Assembly: GCA_012931725.1 (NCBI GenBank) | Contig: CM022944.1 | Coordinates: forward strand, 14,516,331 to 14,580,330 | Source of the DNA: Litsea cubeba | Lineage: Eukaryota; Streptophyta; Magnoliopsida; Laurales; Lauraceae | DNA: 64,000 bases | Direction of reading: 5' to 3' | Shown here: positions 55,696-64,000 of the stretch, piece by piece | How positions within the stretch are numbered: the stretch's first letter is position 1 | Layout of the letters: each line of letters starts with the position of its first letter | Translations under genes and position numbers: made by a program | The notes under the pieces: generated by a model | What the model saw: the letters and a program-made list of their open reading frames with translations, nothing else | The model's database searches: none | What the model was told of the DNA's origin: nothing

Positions 55696-57091
55696 TCGTG
55701 GCAAAACACCTATTCTTGATTGAAATACAACAAATGGACTCAAATACAACCAAGATTACAAGAGAACATGATCTTTACAATAGATACAACAATTACAACT
55801 CAAAGACTCATGACTCTAAATACTCCCCCTGAGAATGTGCTTTGTCTCTTAAAGATATACCTGCATAAGACATTGACATACACATTCTATGGTGGGATTG
55901 CTACTCCCCCTTAATTGTTAGTCACAAAATATCATAGATAGAGTGTGTTTTCACCCTTTGTTCTACACTCTCCCCCTTTGTTTAATCTCTCCATTTTCAG
56001 GATTCAATCCATTTATTCTCCCCCTTTTTGTCACAAATTGACAAAGAGATGTCCCGATGAAGCATATGGAGTACTATAGAGAGATAAGGAGAAGTGAAAG
56101 ATATCAATATTTAGCATATTATGATATCAAGGACATAAAAAAGATTCACCTATAAGCATAGAGGGGTTAGCAAGCATGATATCAAAAGATTTGACTATAA
56201 AGAGATGTAATCATGCTAAGATGGAATTGAACTATATAAATCAACTAAGAAAGTCCATATCAATTCCATGAATCCATTTAATGATTCTCTAAGTCCTTCA
56301 AATGATACAAACCGATTGAAGAGTAAGGACTCAATAAAGATCATATGAAATTTCATTTCATTGACCTTTTTCACCACTTAACCGTAGTGATGAACCTGCA
56401 TAATCATACTGATATAACTATGAAGCACATCATATTCATATATGTGTCTCCATGATCCTCAAATATGAATTCTCATTTGATCATCTTAAAGATGTCTACT
56501 CCCCCTTAACATCATTCTCTTCTTTTTGTCAGAAATTGAGAAATAGATGTAAAAACTGAAAGAAACTTTGGAAGCTAATCACAGAAACTAGAGAACAGAA
56601 GGTAGATAATTCATGCAAGTATAGATAATAGATGGGCCTCGATTAGACAGGGCCGAGGGCATTCAAGTTCATCCCCCACAATTCTTACTGGTCCTAAGTG
56701 AGTGCAACCCAAATTCATGCACTTCACGAAAGCCCAAGCCCACCGAATCCAGGCCCGCAAAGAGATGTACTCTGGAACCACCCATGTCCGATAGAACCTG
56801 CAAAGGCTAGAGGCCTAGATTTATCAATTGGATACAGAAGATTATTGACAAATTCGCTGGATGTTGTTGACAAACGAGAAAAATAGGGACATCCCGCATT
56901 TAATTTCAATGGCTTAGCTAAGTAGCTTTTGAAAATATGCATCCAGCAGATTCTCAATCTGGAAAAGCAAGATTTGAAGAGATGAGGGTTTGTCTTGTTC
57001 GAAATCAATCTCTATAAGAACAGTCTTAGCTCTATCTAATTTGTATCAAAACTTCTTCTTGTCATCTGCATTCTTATTCCTCAAAGTTTCA
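55696..57091. other. Copia 3' non-coding region
   Basis: The sequence contains repeated CTCCCCC tracts (for example 55825, 55908, 55970, 56015, 56500), i.e. extra polypurine tracts on the element strand. No pol-like coding sequence. Short frames show no family. Confidence 0.5.
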
Positions 57092-57538
57092 ATGGCTCAA
57101 CAATTTCCTTTTAGTACTTCTTCTGATCAGGAGATGAGATATTCTTTACCTCAGTCCCAAACTTTTTCTGTATCTGTTTTAGGTTCTATGATACCAAGGC
57201 GACAAGAGAGAGTTTTGGCTAATAAATCGGATGAAGATGCCATTTATGAGCTTGTGAGTCTCGGAACTCAATACTCATCATCCATTGTCTCATTTTCCGA
57301 TCGGTTGCGGTCCAAAACTCGCAAGACAGAAAAGTTTATTGAGGAGATCGATATACTCCAACGGCTTCTTCTCGAGTCTAATAGAAAAATAGTAGAGTTG
57401 AAGCAACAAAATAAGGATTTAAGATCCTTGCTTACCTCTTCAATTCGATTGCCTAATCCTTTAGACAAGGAGTGCATGATGATCTATGAAAAGCAAAAGC
57501 AATTGAATGATGAGGCTAGAAGTCTTAAGTTTTTGTAA
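57092..57538 (+). CDS. Antisense ORF of copia element (coiled-coil protein)
   Basis: A 148-codon frame runs on the strand opposite to gag-pol. I chose ATG 57092 (MAQQFPFSTSSDQEMRYSLP) because the upstream in-frame codons look untranslated; an earlier ATG exists at 56990. The C-terminal half is a predicted coiled coil: YSSSIVSFSDRLRSKTRKTE, FIEEIDILQRLLLESNRKI and VELKQQNKDLRSLL. I recall similar short coiled-coil frames, with DRLRSKTR-like and EI..LQRLL motifs, repeatedly annotated as hypothetical proteins next to plant copia elements. A TATA-like TCTATAAGAAC lies at about 57010. Function is unknown. It is intact despite the decay of pol. Confidence 0.6.
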   Translation: MAQQFPFSTSSDQEMRYSLPQSQTFSVSVLGSMIPRRQERVLANKSDEDAIYELVSLGTQYSSSIVSFSDRLRSKTRKTEKFIEEIDILQRLLLESNRKIVELKQQNKDLRSLLTSSIRLPNPLDKECMMIYEKQKQLNDEARSLKFL

Positions 57539-58002
57539 GACATTGAGAAAAATATTCAATAAATATTCATGGCATGCATCATTTTGACTTCTCTTCTAAT
57601 CATGCATAGTCTATTTTCTGGCAGGGGTTTTGAAAAAAAAAAAATCTGCCAACTGATCGTGTGTGCTTGTGAATTCTAGTACAATATTACCCTTCTACAC
57701 ATGATCTCTAAGAAAATGATATCTAATTTCAATATGCTTAGACCTAGAATGGTGTATTGGGTTATATGAAAAATTTATAGCACACAAGTTTAAAATCCTT
57801 AAGTTGTTGCTTCATGAGAAGAACTTGAGCACAATAACTACCTTCATACTCTGCCTCAGCAGTAGATAGTGCAACAGAATTTTGCTTTTTACGGAACTAT
57901 GAAATAAGTTCATGACTTAAGAAATGATATGTTCCAATTTTTTTTTTTAAATTAAACACAAAAAAAATAATTAAATGAAACTAACAAATAAACAATAAGA
58001 AA

Positions 58003-59440
58003 TTATTTAACAACACAAATACCAAGGGATTTTCTCATGTTTTCAAAATTTGAAACATCCAATGGTTTTGTCAGAATATCTGCAAGTTGTTTCTCAGTAG
58101 AAATATGGTCCAAAACTATGACTCCCTCTTCAACCAATTCTCTAATGAAATGATGTCTAATATCAATATGCTTAGTTCTAGAGTGTTGGACATGATTCTT
58201 GGAAATATTGATAGCACTGGTGTTATCACAATACAAATTCATGCTACCTTGTTCAATACCATAGTCTTTCAGCATTTGTTTCATCCATAACATTTGAGTA
58301 CAACCACTTCCAGCTGCTATATATTCTGCTTTAGCTGTGGATAAGGAAATGGATGACTGTTTCTTGCTGTGCCAAGTAACTAGACAGTTTCCTAGGTAGA
58401 AGCAACCACCACTAGTCGATTTTCTATCATCCACATTTCTAGCCCAATCGGCATCTGAGTATCCAGCAATATAAGTAGATGAATTATATGGATACCATAA
58501 GCCATATCCTGAAGTCCCTGAAACATATCTAATGAATCCCTTAACAGCTTTCAAATGAGCTTCTTTGGGATCAGATTGATATCTGGCACAAGCTCCTACA
58601 CTGAAAGCAATATCAGGTCTACTAGCTGTAAGATATAATAGGCTCCTTATCATGCTTCTATACAGACTAGGATCAACATTCTTACCACTCATATCCTTAG
58701 ATAATTTGAGAGTTGTGCTCATGGGTGTGTTCATGTGCTTGGCTGAATCTAATCCAAACCTTTTGACCAATTCTTTAGCATACTTGGTCTGGAAAATAAA
58801 CATTCCATCAGTCAGTTGTTTTATTTGTAATCCTAAAAAGAAATTAAGTTCGCCAACTATGCTCATCTCAAATTCAGATTTCATAAGATTAGCAAATCTT
58901 TCTATTAAATCATTACAAGTAGATCCAAACACAATATCATTGACATAGATTTGAGCAATCAAAATAGTGTCATTTATTCTTTGAATAAATAGAGTTTTAT
59001 CAACACTTCCCCTTTCAAAATTGTGATCAACCAAAAATTGAGTGAGTCTTTCATACCAAGCTCTAGGAGCTTGTTTGAGACCATAGAGAGCCTTTTTAAG
59101 ATAATTCACATGATTAGGCTCCTTAGGATCTTCAAACCCTTTAGGTTGCTCAACATAAACTTCTTTTTCTAATATGCCATTTAGAAAAGCACTTTTCACA
59201 TCCATTTGATATAATTTAAATTTCAAAGAGCAAGCGATGGCAAGTAAGATTCTAATGGATTCAAGTTTAGCAACAGGAGCAAATGTTTCTTCAAAGTCTA
59301 TTCCTTCAATTTAGGAATATCCCTGGGCAACCAGTCTGGCCTTGTTTCTAACTATGGTACTTTTCATCAAGTTTATTTTTGAAAATCCATTTGGTACCTA
59401 CAACATTTTTGTCAATAGGCCTAGGTACTAATTCCCATAC
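58003..59440 (-). pseudogene. Copia reverse transcriptase-RNase H (YVND mutant)
   Basis: The open part (58003-59226, 407 residues) starts KLYQMDVKSAFLNGILEKEV. It continues with GLKQAPRAWYERL, then YVNDIVFGST at the catalytic box, and FFLGLQIKQL, NTPMST and YRSMIRSLLYLTASRPDI. RNase H motifs GYSDADWA, STSGGCFYLG, STAKAEYIAAG and NHVQHSRTKHIDIRHHFIRE follow, ending with LADILTKPLD. The catalytic YVDD reads YVND, losing the first aspartate. Upstream to about 59440, the RT N-terminus (WELVPRPIDKNVVGTKW, GIDFEETFAPVAKLESIR) is present with a stop and a frame change. Polymerase activity is not expected. Confidence 0.9.
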
Positions 59441-59464
59441 TTCATTTCTAGTAAATTGATTTAG

Positions 59465-60346
59465 CTATTCTTGCATAGCATTTATCCAACAATCATCAGA
59501 GAAAGCTTCATTAACAGTTTTAGGTTCAATGATAGAAGTAAAGCAAAGATAACTAACAATATTTTCCAATTGCCTTCTAGTCTTGACACCAGCCAAAGGA
59601 TCTCCTAGAATTTGGTCCATAGGATGATGTTTCATATTTACCAAGTTCTTAGAGATTAGAGGCTCAACCAGCTTAGCTGTTGGGACTTCTATCTCATCAT
59701 TATCAGGGTTTTCTTGATTACTGGAATCTTTTAATTTGTCATCAATGACAACATTTATAGATTTTTGTATGACTCCAGTGTTTGTGTTCAAAACTCTGTA
59801 TGCACGACTGTTTTGAGAATAGCCAATAAAAATGCCTTCATCACTTTTTGAGTCAAATTTGCTCAAATGTTCTCTATCCTTGAGAATATAACATTTACTA
59901 CCAAAAATTTTAAAATAGCTAATGTTTGGCTTTTTCTCATGCCATAATTCATAAGCAGTTTTGTTCAAGCTAGTTCTCAAGTAAACCCTGTTTATGATGT
60001 AACAAGCTGTATTCACTGCTTCAGCCCATAGATCTCTAGGGAGTTTCTTTCCATGAAGCATAACTGTGGCCATCTCTTGTAAAACCCCGATTTTTTCTTT
60101 CAGCAACTCCATTTTGTTGAGGAGTTTTAGAGGCAGAAAATTCATGGTTAATTCCATACTTATCACAGTATTTTTCAAATCTAGTATTTTCAAATTCACC
60201 ACCATGATCACTTCTTATTCTAGCAACTGCTCTTCCTTTTTCAACTGAATTCTTTTCACAATATTTTTGAATTCAACATATGCATCAGATTTTTCCCTCA
60301 AGAATGCAACCCAAGTAAATCTGGAATAATCATCAACAATAACAAA
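59465..60346 (-). pseudogene. Copia integrase, truncated
   Basis: At the deletion junction the minus strand encodes VIVDDYSRFTWVAFLREKSD, the start of the integrase core. NGVAERKNR lies near 60100 with an adjacent one-base frame change. LPRDLWAEAVNTACYIINRV, TAYELWHEKKPNISYFKIFG and GIFIGYSQNSRAYRV follow, then the linker to RT ending PKTVNEAFSDDCWINAMQE. The N-terminal zinc finger and all upstream genes are absent. Confidence 0.85.
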
Positions 60347-61837
60347 ATAACTTATTTGAATTATAAGTTCAATGTGTGTGTGCTTAAATAATCAGAGACA
60401 CTCTAATTTGAAACAAGATAGTAAGCACAAGAGATAAAATGGCACAAGAGATTTATAGTGGTTCAGTCACACAGACCTACATCCACTCTCAAGGGTCCCA
60501 CAGTCCCTTGGTTCCACTATAAAGAATCAAACTACACAAGTACTGATTCTAACTCAATTTTGTTACTGAGGTTCGATCTCACAGATCTAATCCTCACACA
60601 CAATTTTTTAGACTGGTTGACACACACAGATTCAATCCACTGTCACAAAGATATAAATTTAAATGGAGGGCGAACACTTGCCTTTGATGAAGATCGAAAG
60701 TGTTCGAGGAAGCTTTTGACCGTGATCGAAGCTTTTTACCTCTTGCAGCTAGCTTGGTGTTGATGATGAAACTCCATTGAGATGCACAACCAAGTTGTAG
60801 AGGTTTGATTTCTAGGGTAGAAATGAGAGATAGCTTTATGGATTAGGATACTCTAGATTTGGCTTCTCAAAGCACACTCCTTAGAGCTAAGTAAGCCCTT
60901 GGATTTTTCAAGATAGAATCTAAGTGTGTTTGGAAGAAGCTTTGAGAGCTTGTGAAATGTTTACAAGAATTTAGAACAAAGGCTCTTCAAAAATTGGACT
61001 CCTTAATGTTGAAAATGGGCTTCATGTATTTATAGAAAAAATCCAACGGATAGTTCCAACGGTCATAAAATGGCTAGGTAGGGTGTACCTAATAGGAGCA
61101 CTATTCCAACCTTAAAAAAACCATGACTAAAGCATTGCTTTGGTGAGGCCTTACATGAGTATGAATAAGAGGGAACATTTGTAAAAAAAAAATATTAAAG
61201 AAATCAAAAGCACACTGGTTTTGACAATTTTAGAATTCTTTATTAATTTATAAAACATTGTTTATTGTTAAGTTTGCAATGTTTTGGTGAGGCCTTACAT
61301 GAGTATGAATAAGAGGGAACTTTTGTAAGAAAAATATTAAAGTAATCAAAATCACACCGGTTCAAAAATCTTCATATTTCTTTATTAATTTATAAAACAT
61401 TGTTTATTGTTAAGTTTCTATACATACTCATGCTTACTAAGCCGCAATGTGACCTGGTGTTATGATCATGTTGGATGCCTTAGGACAGGTGGACTTAGGG
61501 GGTGAACTTCTAACCGCATGAGGTTGGCTGGTCGAAATCTGGGGTCATTTTTGAGTTTTAAATAAGCTCAAAAAAAAATCTTCTAAAAACCAATCAAAAT
61601 AACAATTTAGCCTAGGGTTTTTAGAGTCACTAAGGCGTATGGTTTCGGTCCCAATTACCTGATCTTGGTTGGCACATCTTGATGTTGATCTTTGACGAAA
61701 CCTGGCCTTTCCAAAAAGCTTTGACAGACCTTTTGAATTGAATCTTCTTTGAGAAATTCTGAGAGGCAAGGTCTTGGATTCTTTGACACGGAATTGACAA
61801 TACAAAAACAAGTGCTCATAGGAATGTGGCACTAACA
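60347..61837 (-). repeat. Partial 5' LTR of copia element
   Basis: It matches 54184-55676 closely, ending at TGTTAGTGCC (61837). About 150 bases present at the low-coordinate end of the 3' LTR are missing, together with the primer-binding site. LTR divergence by eye is only a few percent. Confidence 0.85.
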
Positions 61838-62664
61838 GTTCTTTCTGATTAGAAATCTCTGAAGCTCTCTTTCTTTTCAAATTTCAGAGGGACGACATTC
61901 TACAGTGGGGTCTCACTTGCAGATTTCTTCCAAGGATTGGGTTTTCAGGTGATCTTTCAGAAACATTCTCAATCATTTGTTGGTTACAATCATCTCTCTT
62001 TTGCTGGTTGCATCAATGTGACTCTGGTTTCTCAATTTGTTTCTCTTTCTTGTTTCTTTCTTTGTTGTTGTTCTTTTGCAGTTATTTGTATGTTCATCTG
62101 TCTCTCTTTTTCTTCATTCATCTCTTTCAATTCTAACAAGCCATTGCATTGACATCTTACCCCATGCATCGGATCGTTCAATTTTGATTTCTTCTATTTC
62201 GTCTGGGCTCTTTTACACATCTATCGTCACTCTCTCAGTTTAGTAAATTTTTCAAAAGTTCTGCTATTGGAGTGATCATGCTTCTTTCTCTAGTGGAAAT
62301 GGGTATATCAGTTTTGATGGTCGGATTGCACAATTACATTTTTTTTAGAGATAAGGGTTTAAGGCCAATCAAGGGTGTTGTGCAGATTCCATAGAGAAAA
62401 TAAGGGTTTTTAGTTTACATTTGTTTATTCACTAATGTTTCTTGTAATGGGGTCTTTTTCCAGTGACTGTTAAAGGGTCCCTAATCCTTCTTTTATCTTA
62501 TATATACATGAGACATCGGATTCAGATTGCTCAATTTTAAATATTTCTTCTTCATTTGGATTTATTTTTAAATTTGTTCAATCATCTGCATGCAAGAAGC
62601 AAAAATTTATTCTATCTTTTATATATTGATTTGATCCTAAATGCAGAGCGACTAAAGTTGCGAA
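61838..62664 (+). other. 5' flank and possible 5' UTR intron of ELF1-like gene
   Basis: T/C-rich sequence follows the copia element. An acceptor-like GATCCTAAATGCAG lies at 62633-62646, 18 bases before the ATG, and GTGATC-type donors occur upstream (61950). A 5' UTR intron is therefore possible. No other gene seen. Confidence 0.4.
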
Positions 62665-63322
62665 ATGGGGAAGAGGAAGTCGACAAGGCCAAAACCACCT
62701 TCAAAGAAGCCCATGAAGCTTGATAAATGCTTTACTTGCCCCTTCTGCAACCATCCATGCATTGTTAAATGTGACATGTAAGTAACATTTGATTCATTCT
62801 TTTATATTTGTAAAATCAATGATGCATCATTGTTTTAAGGAACTGAATGTATATATGCTGTTCTTTCAGGGATAGGAAACATATGATTGGACAAGAATTT
62901 TGCTATATTTGCAAAGGGAGTTACAGCACTATCATTAATGGTAAGTTTGAATATAATCAAATCCCCTTCATAGGTAATTTCTCAATACATCAATTGCATA
63001 CAAATCATGGCACATGGACCCAATCCAGACCAAAAACCCATTTGGGTATGGCTCCTTTATCTGGGTCTTGCTGTGCCCACCCAAACCCAACCCCTTCACA
63101 TGGTGTATTAATGATATTATCAGATTCATTAATAACAGTTTTTTTTTTTTTTTTTTAGCTTGGAATCATGTTATTTGACTTTATTTTTTTCATTTCTCTG
63201 TGTTGCAGTTATCAGAGCCAATAGATGTTTACCACGAATGGATTGATGAATGTGAATTTTCATCTAGTGAGGATTCACCAATTTTCATTTTCTCCTCATC
63301 TACATGGCCAAAGAGGAGCTAT
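62665..63322 (+). pseudogene. ELF1-like transcription elongation factor, frameshifted
   Basis: Exon 1 (62665-62777) encodes MGKRKSTRPKPPSKKPMKLD then CFTCPFCNHPCIVKCDM. Exon 2 (62870-62940) encodes DRKHMIGQEFCYICKGSYST. Both have consensus GTAAGT donors and CAG acceptors. The two C-x2-C pairs (CPFC, CYIC) form the zinc ribbon of Elf1 (PF05129), which travels with RNA polymerase II. Exon 3, after TGTTGCAG (63201-63208), encodes LSEPIDVYHEWIDECE in the frame starting TTA. Joining exon 2 (which ends in phase +1) reads GTT ATC AGA instead. Two bases appear to be missing at the junction, giving premature termination (TGA at about 63244). The intended frame would end near 63343 after an Asp/Ser tail. 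Confidence 0.8.
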
Positions 63323-64000
63323 ATACCATTTGCTTTTGGGGATTAGAAACCCCTTTGAATACTTTCTCATTACCTGTCAATACCCATTCCTCTGTTGCAT
63401 ATACTCTGCAATTTCCATTAAATGAGTGAAGTACTCAAAAGCATCAGACAAAATGACTCACCACATAACAGAAATAGATCGACCCGAGCACGTCTGGTAC
63501 TTGTTGATGTGATAATCTTTCACCAACATATATGATTAGCTGATACAGCTTTGGGTAGGAACTTCTACCCTTCAAGGACTTTTGTAACTAACATCCATGA
63601 ATTAGTGTAGATCAGTTGGACAAGTTAATTGGATCCCCTTCCATCTTTACACACCAATGAAGTTCCACGGGTCTAAGGATATTCATTAGCAGGTGTTTTA
63701 TATCACATTATCAAGGTTTAAACTACATCAAGCAAATACTTGAGATTATTGGTCGGACTTTCAAAATCGTTGAGATTTTTTTATCGAATCGGGCTTGAAA
63801 GAGGAGGGTGGACCTTCATCTGGTCTAAAAAAGGTGAAGGATGAAAGACAGACGGCAGGATACATAATAGGCCTGGTTCCACTTTTCATACAATACAGTG
63901 GAGACCTTATAGGACTATGTTTGTAGAGTTAAAACAAAACAGGCAAAATTAGGAATAAACAAAATTACAAAAAGAAAAAGGAGAAAAGATCAAGTCCAAC
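63273..64000. repeat. ELF1-like 3' region shared with 8092-8789
   Basis: From ATTCACC at 63273 this segment matches 8092-8789 closely to the window end. Here it comprises the last codons of the ELF1-like exon 3 frame and the downstream flank. Small differences include a 28-base insertion-like stretch near 63420-63450 and single-base changes. Confidence 0.8.

Larger units (their letters stand above)
54036..61837 (-). mobile_element. Ty1/copia retrotransposon, internally deleted
   Basis: The element is flanked by the exact 5-bp target duplication GTTCT (54031-54035, 61838-61842). In minus orientation it comprises a partial 5' LTR, the last part of integrase, reverse transcriptase-RNase H, a 2.3-kb 3' region containing an antisense ORF, polypurine tract and a complete 3' LTR. 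The primer-binding site, gag, protease and integrase N-terminus are missing. The deletion joins LTR sequence to the integrase core at about 60347, within AAAATAACTT, which is present at both original sites. The long 3' region and RT type are SIRE/Maximus-like. It separates a putative promoter from the ELF1-like gene. Confidence 0.9.

Overview
This window is nuclear DNA of a flowering plant: AT-rich, intron-containing and dominated by transposable elements. Evidence includes a plastid ribosomal protein L13 gene encoded with a transit peptide, P-class pentatricopeptide-repeat (PPR) sequences, plant Ty3/gypsy and Ty1/copia retrotransposons, Mutator-like elements with 9-bp target duplications, hAT and PIF/Harbinger-like elements, a tRNA-derived SINE and RTE-type LINE tails. 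I cannot name the species.

Layout. 0-3 kb: an AT-rich foldback, then a 2.16-kb Mutator-like element (MULE-1) carrying the start of a plant-mobile-domain-type gene. 3.5-7.9 kb: a non-autonomous gag-only LTR retrotransposon (TR-GAG type, minus strand) with two in-phase minisatellites. 8.1-8.8 kb: a copy of the sequence that follows the ELF1-like gene at the right end of the window. 9.6-10.4 kb: one NOT2-like exon, an RTE LINE tail and a SINE. 11.8-15.9 kb: exons 2 and 1 of plastid L13 (minus strand), whose 5' flank is split by MULE-2 (16.0-17.3 kb) and an hAT element (17.3-17.9 kb). 19-22.8 kb: hAT-like and PIF/Harbinger-like repeats, a PPR pseudogene and a foldback. 23.4-35.4 kb: a near-complete but decayed Athila-like gypsy element (minus strand). 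36.7-38.0 kb: a Pack-MULE with a LONGIFOLIA/TRM-like gene fragment. 39-43.6 kb: an RTE LINE remnant, a TIR element filled with degenerate repeats, and a decayed PPR gene whose 3' part is tandemly duplicated. 44-53 kb: few genes; small TIR elements, direct repeats, G/C homopolymers and a copia LTR fragment. 54.0-61.8 kb: a copia element (minus strand), internally deleted, with a mutated reverse transcriptase and an antisense ORF. 62.7-63.3 kb: an ELF1-like transcription elongation factor gene that appears frameshifted at its last intron.

The most unusual signal is a strictly alternating array of the heptamers CCGTGCA and TGCACGG, about 16.5 bp apart (33-bp period). It is shared by MULE-1 and MULE-2, which have the same terminal repeats. 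The third MULE (Pack-MULE) has a different palindrome, GACGCTAGCGTC, repeated every 32 bp close to its ends. These look like phased protein-binding or hairpin arrays belonging to the elements. Little here appears to be an intact host gene: L13 lacks a visible ATG and its 3' exons, ELF1 is frameshifted, and both PPR loci are broken.
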